A stretch of 21,074 bases of DNA from an uncultured Flavobacteriales bacterium (GTDB taxonomy: Bacteria; Bacteroidota; Bacteroidia; Flavobacteriales_D; Crocinitomicaceae): contig CAJQOB010000348.1 in assembly GCA_905479845.1 (NCBI GenBank), positions 1-21,074 of the forward strand, given 5' to 3'. Below, one piece after another: positions 6,631-14,000 of this stretch. The notes under the pieces are model-generated. The model was not told where the DNA came from, did no database searches, and worked only from the letters and a program-made list of their open reading frames with translations. Within the stretch, counting starts at the first letter, position 1. Every line of letters begins with the position of its first letter. The position numbers and the translations under genes are program-made.

Positions 6631-7263
6631 ATGAAAAAGTCAATCTTATCCCTTTTAGTGCTTGCATTTGCAGCAATGACTTCATCTGCAATTGCACAAG
6701 AAGTTCGCAAAGGCGCTGTTATAGAATTTGAAAAAGATGTTCACGATTACGGAGACATCGATTATCAAGGAAATGGAACGTATTCATTCGTGTTTTCGAA
6801 TACTGGTACAGAGCCATTGATGATTTCACAAGCAAAAGGATCTTGTGGATGTACTGTTCCTTCGTGGCCGAAAGAGCCGATTGCACCAGGGGCTTCAGCT
6901 AAGATTGATGTGACTTATGATACAAAGCGTGTAGGTGCAATCAGTAAAAGTGTTACTATTACTTCAAATGCAGTGAACACACCAATTAAAGTAATCAGAA
7001 TTAAAGGGAATGTTCTTCCATCTGTACCAGTTGAAGCTGTTCCGGTTGCTGATGCAGTGCCTGCCGTAGATGCTGTTGAAGAAGTTGTGCTGCCACCTGT
7101 AGAGGAGGAAGTGGTTGAACTAACAAAGAAGCAGATCAAAGCAAAAAAGAAGGCTGAAAAGAAGCGTTTGAAGAAAGAAGCAAAAGCTAAAAAGAAAGCG
7201 GCGAAATTAGCTTTAAAGAAAGAGAAAGCAGCAATGAAGGCAGAAGCGAAAGCAGCGGCATAG
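6631..7263 (+). CDS. DUF1573 protein, copy 3 of 4, with polycationic C-terminal tail
   Basis: This is a 210-residue exported protein. The signal peptide ends at SSAIA (cut before Gln23). The DUF1573 domain is at ~28-128, with Cys72-Gly-Cys74 and TVPSWPKEPIAPG. It then diverges from its paralogues: residues ~129-164 are a Pro/Val/Glu-rich acidic linker, and ~165-210 a Lys/Ala-rich helix-forming tail in which 20 of 46 residues are lysine, resembling histone-H1-like tails. A 20-base stretch around the CxC codons is identical to copy 1 at the DNA level. The ATG at 6631 begins the signal peptide; an in-frame start at 6583 would add 16 polar residues in front of it and is not preferred. A strong terminator follows, so copies 1-3 and the hydrolase may share a message, or copy 3 may have its own promoter in the 95-base gap. 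Confidence 0.9.
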   Translation: MKKSILSLLVLAFAAMTSSAIAQEVRKGAVIEFEKDVHDYGDIDYQGNGTYSFVFSNTGTEPLMISQAKGSCGCTVPSWPKEPIAPGASAKIDVTYDTKRVGAISKSVTITSNAVNTPIKVIRIKGNVLPSVPVEAVPVADAVPAVDAVEEVVLPPVEEEVVELTKKQIKAKKKAEKKRLKKEAKAKKKAAKLALKKEKAAMKAEAKAAA

Positions 7264-7295
7264 TTGTATGTAAATATTTGGTCAATTTGACCTGA

Positions 7296-7328
7296 GAATC
7301 CACGTTGAAATTTCAGCGTGGATTTTTT
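7296..7328 (+). terminator. Rho-independent terminator of DUF1573 copy 3
   Basis: AATCCACG (7297-7304) pairs with CGTGGATT (7317-7324), extended inside by a T-G pair and TGAAA/TTTCA, and followed by a T run. It begins 33 bases after the stop codon. Confidence 0.9.
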
Positions 7329-7388
7329 CATTTCAGGATGTTTTGGCTGACAGAAATCTGCAATTCCTTAAATTATTGTTACAGGCTA

Positions 7389-7429
7389 GTTAAAGCCTTG
7401 TTAAGCCTGTTAATGCCTTGTTAAGGAAC
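7389..7429 (+). repeat. Four short tandem repeats, about one helical turn apart, upstream of DUF1573 copy 4
   Basis: The units are GTTAAAGCCTT (7389), GTTAAGCCT (7400), GTTAATGCCTT (7409) and GTTAAGGAAC (7420), with steps of 11, 9 and 11 bases. They end about 55 bases before the ATG of copy 4, next to a weak -7-like box (AACTTTTG, 7427-7434). Spacing near 10.5 bases would place repeated sites on one face of the helix, as expected for cooperative regulator binding; slippage is an alternative origin. Confidence 0.5.
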
Positions 7430-7485
7430 TTTTGTATTGCTCTTTCATGATGTAGTTTGGTCTTAAACAATTAAAATATAATCTT

Positions 7486-7935
7486 ATGAAAAAGTTAATT
7501 TCTACTACAGTCGCAATGCTTGTGATACTTGCAATCTCATTCAACTCTTCTGCTCAAGATGTCGCAGTTCAATCAGGGGCCAAAATCAGCTTCACGAAGG
7601 AAGTGCATGATTATGGTGAGGTAAAGTATGGAGCAGATGGTTACTGTACATTTACATTCAAAAATACGGGGGACGAACCTCTTATTCTTGGGAAAGTGAA
7701 AGGTTCTTGCAGCTGTACTGTTCCTGAATGGCCAAAAGATCCAATCGTACCAGGTGAAACAGGTGAATTGAGAGTCAAGTACAACACAAATAATCCTGGT
7801 GCAATCAACAAAAGTGTAACGATCAATTCCAACGCTGTAAATACTCCAGTGAAAGTGATTAGAATAAAAGGGAATGTTCTTCCGAAACCTACACCAGGAG
7901 TGCCAGTCTCAACATCGGGTGCCCCAGTGAAGTAG
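7486..7935 (+). CDS. DUF1573 protein, copy 4 of 4
   Basis: This is a 149-residue exported protein. The signal peptide MKKLISTTVAMLVILAISFNSSA has a probable cut before Gln24. The DUF1573 domain at ~31-133 carries DYGEVKYGADG, F-K-N-T-G-D-E-P-L-I-L and the motif Cys75-Ser-Cys77-TVPEWPKDPIVPG. It ends with the same VKVIRIKGNV strand as copies 1 and 3 and a short Pro/Ser tail (TPGVPVSTSGAPVK) similar to that of copy 1. It is separated from copy 3 by a terminator, a 222-base gap and its own upstream repeat cluster, so it is probably transcribed and regulated separately. A terminator follows 31 bases after the stop codon. The biochemical role of DUF1573 proteins is unknown. Confidence 0.9.
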   Translation: MKKLISTTVAMLVILAISFNSSAQDVAVQSGAKISFTKEVHDYGEVKYGADGYCTFTFKNTGDEPLILGKVKGSCSCTVPEWPKDPIVPGETGELRVKYNTNNPGAINKSVTINSNAVNTPVKVIRIKGNVLPKPTPGVPVSTSGAPVK

Positions 7936-7966
7936 TTTCTCTCTACAGATTGAATTTAAAATTTAG

Positions 7967-8007
7967 CAAAACGCACTCTTTTCTTTTTAAGAATGAGTGC
8001 GTTTTTT
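7967..8007 (+). terminator. Rho-independent terminator of DUF1573 copy 4
   Basis: AAAACGCACTC pairs with GAGTGCGTTTT across an AT-rich loop and runs into seven T. It separates the DUF1573 array from dnaE. Confidence 0.88.
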
Positions 8008-8116
8008 CGTTTAGTCTTTCAATTTACCCGTTCAAAACCTGTTAATATTTCCTTCCAGAAAATCACTAATCGCCCTTGGATTTTGACTATCTTTAATCTC
8101 CCGAATTTGACGCGAT

Positions 8117-11100
8117 ATGTACATTATATTTGATACTGAAACAACTGGTTTACCGAGGAATTGGAATGCACCAATAACCGATACGGATAACTGGCCACGC
8201 GTAATTCAAATGGCTTGGCAGCTTCATGATGACATGGGGCGACTTATCGAACACAGGGATTTCTTAATCAAACCTGAAGGATTTGATATTCCGTACGATG
8301 CTGAGCAAATTCACGGTATTTCTACGGAACTTGCCTTAGAACAAGGAATTGATCTCGTAGACGGTCTAAATGAGTTCAATGAAGCTCTTGCGAAGGCAGA
8401 ATTCGTTGTTGGGCAAAATATTAAGTTCGACTTAAATGTATGGGGCTGTGAATTCCATCGAATGGGAATTCAAACCACGATGAATGACTCGGCCGTTCTC
8501 GATACCTGTACAGAAGTCACAGCGAAACTCTGTCAGATCCCTGGAGGTCGTGGAGGGAGATTCAAACTTCCAACTTTAACGGAACTACACGATTATCTTT
8601 TCCAACAACCCTTTGCAGAAGCTCACAATGCCACTGCAGATGTTGAGGCTACAACTCGCTGTTTCTTCGAGTTGATGCGTCGTGGAGTTTTTCTTCCAGA
8701 ACAACTGCAACAGGAGGAGCGTTACATTTCAGATTTTCAGGCTTTCAATCCAGCACCAATTGGAACAATTGGATTAAAACACCTCAATTTAAAGGAGGAA
8801 AGTAAGAAGATTCGCGAGCAGCTGCCCGTTGAAGAAAGTGCTATCCCAACTGTTGATAAAAGCGAAGCTCAAGAACGATTAGAAGCATGTTCATTTGCGC
8901 ACTTACATAACCATTCTCAATTTACAATTCTTCAATCAACAAGTCAGGTAAATTCACTTGTCCAGAAAGCGGTTGAATATGGAATGCGTGCTGTGGCTTT
9001 AACCGATACAGGGAACATGATGGCGGCTTTTCATTTTGAAAAGGCTATATCAGGGCATAACAAGGGAGTACGGGCTCGAAGAGAAGAAGCCGAGGAGAAT
9101 GGGGAAGCATTTGATGAGAAGGAATTGATTCCAATTATCGGATGTGAATTCAATGTGTGTCAAGATCTCACAAATAAGTCCCAAAAGGACAATGGGTATC
9201 AGGTTGTTTTGCTTGCAAAGAATAAAGCAGGATATCATAATTTAATCAAGCTTGCTTCTATTGCCTATACTGAAGGAATGTACTACGTTCCTAGGATTGA
9301 TAAAGCAGCAATTGAAAAGCACAAAGAAGACATTATCGTCTTGACAGGAAATCTCTACGGAGAAATTTCAAGCAAGATTCTGAATATTGGTGAAAAACAA
9401 GCCGAGGAAGCATTGGTTTGGTGGAAAGAGCAATTTGGTGATGATCTGTATATCGAACTCATGCGTCACGGACAGGATAACGAGGACCGTGTAAATGAAA
9501 CATTGATTCGTTTCTCTCAAAAGCACGATGTTCGATTAGTCGCTACCAATAATACATTCTACATTGATCGAAATGATTCTTCTGCACACGATGTGTTACT
9601 CTGTGTGAAGGACAACGAACTTGTCTCAACCCCAAAAGGGCGAGGACGAGGATTCAGATATGGACTAGATAACGAAGAGTACTACTTCAAATCTCAAGAG
9701 GAAATGAAGGAATTGTTCTTGGATATTCCTGAGGCAATTGAATCCATTGATGAAATAATTGATAAATGTGAGCACTACGCACTTGCGCGGGACGTTTTAC
9801 TTCCTGCTTTCGATATTCCTAAAGAGTTTATTTTTTCTGAGGATGAGGAAGATGGGGGGAAACGTGGTGAAAATAAATACCTCAGACACATTACCTACGA
9901 AGGTGCAAAAAAGCGCTACGAGGAAATCACACCGGAAATTGAAGAACGACTGGATTTCGAGCTTTCGGTTATTGAGAATACTGGATACCCTGGTTACTTC
10001 TTAATTGTTGAGGATTTTATCCGAGCAGCTAGGGAAATGGGTGTTTCTGTTGGTCCAGGTCGTGGTTCGGCCGCGGGATCAGCGGTGGCGTATTGTCTCT
10101 GGATTACGAATCTTGATCCTATTAAGTATGATCTGCTTTTTGAGCGTTTCTTGAATCCAGATCGTGTATCCATGCCCGATATCGATATTGATTTCGATGA
10201 TGAAGGTCGTGGAGATGTTATCAAATGGGTAATTGATAAATATGGTGCCAATCAGGTAGCACAAATCATTACCTATGGTACGATGGCGGCAAAATCTTCT
10301 ATTCGAGATACTTCTCGTGTGATGGATTTACCTCTTGGAGATGCTGACCGATTAGCCAAGCTGATTCCTGATATTTCGCTAAGCAAATTGTTTGGACTTT
10401 CTGAAAGTGCCTTGCGCGATAAGCTAAAGAACAACACGGAGGATATTAACCGTGCGAATGAATTGAAGAGTATCGCTAAAGGAAACGACCTAACGGCGAA
10501 AGTTCTGAACAAAGCACGTGAGCTAGAAGGGTCAGTTCGAAATACTGGGATTCACGCCTGTGGTGTAATTATAACACCAGACGATATTACCAACTATGTT
10601 CCTGTCGCATTAGCAAAGGATTCAGATATGTACTGTACGCAGTACGATAACTCCGTTGCGGAGGAAGCAGGACTCCTGAAGATGGATTTCTTGGGATTGA
10701 AAACCTTGACCTTGATCAAGCACGCTGTGAACAATGTTCGCGAACGACATGGAGTCGAACTTGATCCTGAAGTGTTCCCAATTGATGACGTTCCAACTTA
10801 CGAGTTATTCCAGCGAGGAGAAACAGTAGGGATTTTCCAGTATGAATCTGCCGGAATGCAGAAATACATGAGGGAGCTCAAGCCTACGGTTTTTGCCGAT
10901 CTCATTGCCATGAACGCCTTGTATCGTCCTGGTCCGCTTGAGTATATTCCATCGTTTATTCGTAGAAAGCACGGAGACGAGGAGATTATTTATGATTTGG
11001 ACGCTTGTGAAGAGTACCTCGGAGAAACATACGGGATTACTGTCTACCAAGAGCAGGTAATGTTGCTCTCTCAGAAATTGGCTGGATTTACAAAAGGTGA

Positions 11101-12484
11101 AGCGGATACCCTGAGGAAAGCAATGGGTAAGAAGCAGAAGCATGTTCTGGATAAAATGAAGCCTGCGTTCATCGAGCGAGGTGGAGAAAGAGGTCATGAC
11201 GCTGATCCATTGGAGAAAATTTGGAAGGATTGGGAGGCATTTGCATCCTACGCCTTTAACAAGTCTCACTCTACGTGTTACGCGTGGATTGCCTACCAAA
11301 CGGCATATCTTAAGGCAAATTACCCTGCAGAATACATGGCTTCAGTGTTGAGTAACAACATGAATGACATCAAGCAGGTTTCCTTTTTTATGGAGGAGTG
11401 CAAGCGTATGGGGGTTGAGGTACTTGGACCAGATGTTAATGAATCGAATTATCACTTTACAGTGAACAAAGTAGGTGCCATTCGTTTCGGACTTGGTGCG
11501 ATCAAAGGATTAGGTTCAGCACCAGTAGCTGAACTTATTGAAAAACGGGCCGAAGATGGACCATTTTTATCTGTGTTTGATTTAGCGAAGAGAGTCAATT
11601 TACGCGTTTGCTCCAAAAAAGCATTTGAAAGTCTAGTTTTCGGCGGTGGATTCGATTCATTCTCAAGTGCACACCGTGCGCAATACTTCAAAGAAGACGG
11701 GAACGGACGAACGTTTTTAGACAACCTTGTGCGTTTTGGTTCTGCCTTTCAAGACAGCAAGAATTCATCTCAAGCCTCTCTGTTTGGAGGAGATTCTGGA
11801 GCGAAGCTACCTGAGCCAACAATTCCCGAATCGGAAGAGTGGGGGAATATCTACGCTTTGAACAAGGAGAAAGAGGTCATCGGGATGTTTATCTCTGGTC
11901 ACCCACTTGATGACTACAAAATGGAAATTGAGGCCTTTTGTTCAGGTAATGTTTCGATGTTGAATGATATGAAAGCCAATGCGAACAAAGAGGTTCTCAT
12001 TGCGTCAATTATCTCTGATGCTGAACACCGTTTTACTCGAAAAGGAGACCCATTTGGAACGATTACACTTGAAGATTACAACGATTCATACAAGGTTTTC
12101 CTTTGGAGAGAGAATTATTTGAAATACAAACACTTCTTAAATCCAGGAACCTTTGTCTCAGTAAAAGGTAGAATTGAAGTTCCACCACGTCGCTCCGAAT
12201 TGGAGTTTTCGATTCATTCCATCGACTTGCTCTCTAATTTGAAAGATGCCAAGGCAAATAGTTTGAATTTGAAGGTGTCAATGAAAGCACTGGATCAAAT
12301 TATGATTACGGATTTGACGAAAATCTTCGATCAAAATACGGGGACGATTCCAGTTCGATTTACAGTTTTCGATCCTCTGGATAACATCGAAGTGCATCTC
12401 CCTTCAAAGTCTTTAAAGGTTGATTTGACGACGGAATTGTTTAATGAATTACAGAAATTCGATCTAGATATCCAGATCAAATAG
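8117..12484 (+). CDS. dnaE: DNA polymerase III alpha subunit with fused N-terminal 3'-5' exonuclease
   Basis: This is the 1455-residue replicative polymerase. Residues 1-190 are a DEDDh (epsilon-like) proofreading exonuclease with all five catalytic residues: Asp6 and Glu8 (DTETTG), Asp105 (NIKFDLNV), His170 and Asp175 (HNATAD). Residues ~258-490 are the PHP domain, in which most metal ligands are replaced. The polymerase follows: PGRGSAAGS (647-655), the acidic motif PDIDIDF (687-693), and KMDFLGLKTL with Asp857. RFGLGAIKGLG (1123-1133) marks the helix-hairpin-helix region, QASLF (1219-1223) is a beta-clamp-binding motif, and ~1293-1360 is the OB fold. Typical DnaE is ~1160 residues; the extra length is the exonuclease. 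The ATG at 8117 begins directly at the first exonuclease strand. The 3' end overlaps the convergent gene by 21 bases and no terminator is visible. A poor -7 box (TATCTTTA, ~8089) lies upstream. Confidence 0.97.
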   Translation: MYIIFDTETTGLPRNWNAPITDTDNWPRVIQMAWQLHDDMGRLIEHRDFLIKPEGFDIPYDAEQIHGISTELALEQGIDLVDGLNEFNEALAKAEFVVGQNIKFDLNVWGCEFHRMGIQTTMNDSAVLDTCTEVTAKLCQIPGGRGGRFKLPTLTELHDYLFQQPFAEAHNATADVEATTRCFFELMRRGVFLPEQLQQEERYISDFQAFNPAPIGTIGLKHLNLKEESKKIREQLPVEESAIPTVDKSEAQERLEACSFAHLHNHSQFTILQSTSQVNSLVQKAVEYGMRAVALTDTGNMMAAFHFEKAISGHNKGVRARREEAEENGEAFDEKELIPIIGCEFNVCQDLTNKSQKDNGYQVVLLAKNKAGYHNLIKLASIAYTEGMYYVPRIDKAAIEKHKEDIIVLTGNLYGEISSKILNIGEKQAEEALVWWKEQFGDDLYIELMRHGQDNEDRVNETLIRFSQKHDVRLVATNNTFYIDRNDSSAHDVLLCVKDNELVSTPKGRGRGFRYGLDNEEYYFKSQEEMKELFLDIPEAIESIDEIIDKCEHYALARDVLLPAFDIPKEFIFSEDEEDGGKRGENKYLRHITYEGAKKRYEEITPEIEERLDFELSVIENTGYPGYFLIVEDFIRAAREMGVSVGPGRGSAAGSAVAYCLWITNLDPIKYDLLFERFLNPDRVSMPDIDIDFDDEGRGDVIKWVIDKYGANQVAQIITYGTMAAKSSIRDTSRVMDLPLGDADRLAKLIPDISLSKLFGLSESALRDKLKNNTEDINRANELKSIAKGNDLTAKVLNKARELEGSVRNTGIHACGVIITPDDITNYVPVALAKDSDMYCTQYDNSVAEEAGLLKMDFLGLKTLTLIKHAVNNVRERHGVELDPEVFPIDDVPTYELFQRGETVGIFQYESAGMQKYMRELKPTVFADLIAMNALYRPGPLEYIPSFIRRKHGDEEIIYDLDACEEYLGETYGITVYQEQVMLLSQKLAGFTKGEADTLRKAMGKKQKHVLDKMKPAFIERGGERGHDADPLEKIWKDWEAFASYAFNKSHSTCYAWIAYQTAYLKANYPAEYMASVLSNNMNDIKQVSFFMEECKRMGVEVLGPDVNESNYHFTVNKVGAIRFGLGAIKGLGSAPVAELIEKRAEDGPFLSVFDLAKRVNLRVCSKKAFESLVFGGGFDSFSSAHRAQYFKEDGNGRTFLDNLVRFGSAFQDSKNSSQASLFGGDSGAKLPEPTIPESEEWGNIYALNKEKEVIGMFISGHPLDDYKMEIEAFCSGNVSMLNDMKANANKEVLIASIISDAEHRFTRKGDPFGTITLEDYNDSYKVFLWRENYLKYKHFLNPGTFVSVKGRIEVPPRRSELEFSIHSIDLLSNLKDAKANSLNLKVSMKALDQIMITDLTKIFDQNTGTIPVRFTVFDPLDNIEVHLPSKSLKVDLTTELFNELQKFDLDIQIK

Positions 12485-13348
12485 GCTACGAAGTTCAGTG
12501 AGTTCGTTTACTTTTTCTTTGTTTCCAACCTGCTGAAAAGAATTGATCAGATTCGTTAGCATGCGCATAACGATGGCTGAATTAGAGCAAGGCTCGAAAT
12601 ATTCTCGAAGTTCTGGTTTGTTCAGTCCTTTTAAAAAGGCACGGATTTCATCTGCATCAAAAATTCCTCCTTTGGAAAACGCGTTGATGTAAAAAAGATT
12701 ACCGTATTTGTTTTCAGGATCAATAATGGAAATCATGCGATCTTCATCGAGGTAAGTCAACACAAAATGATTTGGAAGATTGACTCCGTAAATTGGCATG
12801 TCCAAAGATCGAGCAATGATAGAGTAGAGTACACAAAGACTTAAAGGATTTCCTTTTCGAGTTTGAACTACTGTGTTGATACACGAGTTCAATGGTGAGT
12901 GGTAATCTTTTGAATTTCCACTAAATCCTAACTTACCGTAAAATACTTTGTTGAATATCCGTACTTTCTCGTAAGCAGTTTGATCATCACTGAGTTCTAA
13001 CCAAATATCCTTTCGAATTGTCTGAATTTTTCTGTGAATCTCATCTTCGATGAGGTTTGGGTATTGATAACGAGATACAATCAGCGCACCTGTCAATAAG
13101 TCTTTCGATGGAGACGTGATCCATTGTTGTAAATCCTTCTTGATTTCAGAATACTGAATTTCGTGAATCAATGATTCGATTCGAGATTGAAAAACCAAAC
13201 CGTAGTCTTCTGTTTCCCAAGATGATTCCAAAATAGGAATTACACTACTTCCGCAATTCATCAATTCGTCACGCACATGTCCAAAGACAGTTTCATCTGG
13301 ATCTTCAATTAATCGTACTAGCGCCTCTATTGATTTTACATCTCTCAC
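12464..13348 (-). CDS. SirB1/transglutaminase-like protein with HEAT-like N-terminus
   Basis: This is a 294-residue, apparently soluble protein. The N-terminal ~60 residues resemble HEAT repeats (a DPDETVFGHVRDEL...IPILESSW pattern). Residues ~80-250 match the SirB1 (UPF0162) transglutaminase-like family: NKVFYGKLGFSGN, SPLNSCINTVVQTRKGNPLSLCVLYSIIAR, GVNLPNHFVL, then DPENKYGN. His194 sits in the NHFVL motif and Cys172 lies on the GNPLSLCVLY helix, but whether they form a working catalytic pair is unclear, and the family's function is not established. Translation appears to start at GTG (13346-13348): an in-frame stop lies four codons upstream and the next Met is residue 30. A TAATTTTG box at 13353-13360 on the minus strand lies only 4 bases before that GTG, so the real start or promoter needs mapping. 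Confidence 0.8.
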   Translation of the reverse strand: MRDVKSIEALVRLIEDPDETVFGHVRDELMNCGSSVIPILESSWETEDYGLVFQSRIESLIHEIQYSEIKKDLQQWITSPSKDLLTGALIVSRYQYPNLIEDEIHRKIQTIRKDIWLELSDDQTAYEKVRIFNKVFYGKLGFSGNSKDYHSPLNSCINTVVQTRKGNPLSLCVLYSIIARSLDMPIYGVNLPNHFVLTYLDEDRMISIIDPENKYGNLFYINAFSKGGIFDADEIRAFLKGLNKPELREYFEPCSNSAIVMRMLTNLINSFQQVGNKEKVNELTELRSLFDLDI

Positions 13349-13454
13349 ACTCCAAAATTACACTGAAAGTCAGCACTTTTGGAGCGGGATCAAAATACTT
13401 TTGAATGACGAATTGTTAATTCTCTTTTAGATCAGGAAAAAAAAGTGAAACCTT

Positions 13455-13470
13455 TTGGCATGATTATCGT
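13455..13470 (+). promoter_or_regulatory. Sigma-54-like (-24/-12) promoter, copy A
   Basis: The site is TTGGCATGATTATCGT: a perfect -24 half (TTGGCATG) and GG-N10-GT spacing, one base off the canonical GG-N10-GC. The same TTGGCATGAT-NN-TCGTT pattern recurs at 14253. The predicted start near 13482 has no plausible coding region, only a terminator ending at 13547. The 320-base gap 13349-13668 otherwise contains that terminator and the inverted repeats at 13608-13645. Confidence 0.45.
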
Positions 13471-13481
13471 TTATATATTCA

Positions 13482-13547
13482 CGGATCAATTATTAACACT
13501 TACAGGTTAAGATTGAAAGGGTCTCGATTTCGGTCGAGACCTTTTTT
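13482..13547 (+). ncRNA. Candidate short RNA (~65 nt)
   Basis: The interval runs from the start predicted by the -24/-12-like promoter to the end of a strong terminator. No ATG-initiated reading frame of note lies in it. About 30 bases of AT-rich sequence precede the terminator hairpin, an architecture typical of small regulatory RNAs. It is inferred only from promoter plus terminator. It does not match an RNA family I recognise. Confidence 0.3.
13516..13547 (+). terminator. Strong rho-independent terminator without an upstream gene on its strand
   Basis: GGTCTCGA (13520-13527) pairs with TCGAGACC (13534-13541), extended outward by a G-T pair and A-T pairs, and is followed by a T run. The nearest plus-strand gene upstream is dnaE, which ends 1 kb earlier with the convergent SirB1-like gene in between, so it most likely ends a local transcript. 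Confidence 0.85.
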
Positions 13548-13607
13548 GTTGTAATTGTTTTTGACTTCTTTGGTCGAATGATCAGTTGGTGCATTTTTCA
13601 CTTAGCC

Positions 13608-13645
13608 ATATTGCAAAATATCAATTTCGCTATATTGCGATATAG
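13608..13645. promoter_or_regulatory. Paired inverted repeats, operator-like
   Basis: There are two neighbouring inverted repeats: ATATT-gcaa-AATAT (13608-13621) and CTATAT-tgcg-ATATAG (13630-13645). Both contain ATATTGC, 24 bases apart. They end 23 bases before the start codon of the interrupted TfoX-like gene. ArsR-type regulators often bind AT-rich dyads of this sort, but the regulator is not in the window and the assignment is a guess. Confidence 0.45.
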
Positions 13646-13668
13646 ATTCCACACCGAAAACAAATCCA

Positions 13669-13992
13669 ATGCAAGATCAAAAACTCAAGAGATACGACGA
13701 ACTTGTAGCGAAATGCGAAGGATTTGAGTGAAAAGGTAAAACCGTTCCGTACACTTCCACAAACGGTCACATGTTCTCATTTTTTAATAAAGCAGGCGAG
13801 TTTGGAATTCGATTTTCAAAAGAAGTTCAAGAAAAGTACATCGAGCAATTCAATTCAAGTTTATTTCATTCTCATAACTCCGTAATGAAAGGATATGTCT
13901 TGATTCCTAGTGCCGTATTCGAAGACGATAAGCTAATGTTAGACCTATTGAACGAAAGTTATGCTTACGTGATGAGCCTTCCCGCCAAGTAA
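13669..13992 (+). pseudogene. TfoX/Sxy-like small protein gene interrupted by an in-frame TGA
   Basis: Reading from the ATG at 13669 gives MQDQKLKRYDELVAKCEGFE, then TGA at 13729-13731, then in the same frame KGKTVPYTSTNGHMFSFFNKAG and on to a TAA at 13990-13992, for 107 codons in total. I recall a Bacteroidota family of ~110-residue TfoX N-domain-like proteins with the same layout (an R-K-G-K-T-M-P-Y-T-S-x-N-G-H-M-F-S block, then G-I-R-L-S-K-E and a Y-V-x-S-L-x-x-K ending). In these an Arg commonly stands at the stop position, so a single CGA to TGA change would explain it. There is no frameshift and the rest looks conserved, which suggests recent inactivation, readthrough or a sequence error. 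An ORF from the internal ATG at 13771 would give 73 residues lacking the conserved N-terminus. Confidence 0.65.
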
Positions 13993-14000
13993 ATTTTCCT

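Noticed and set aside
6915..7331. 138-residue minus-strand ORF
   Set aside because: It is the complement of the Lys/Ala-rich tail and domain of DUF1573 copy 3; its Phe/Ala/Ser composition is what antisense of AAA/AAG/GCA codons gives.
10805..11299. 164-residue minus-strand ORF inside dnaE
   Set aside because: It lies fully antisense to conserved polymerase motifs and shows no recognisable protein features.
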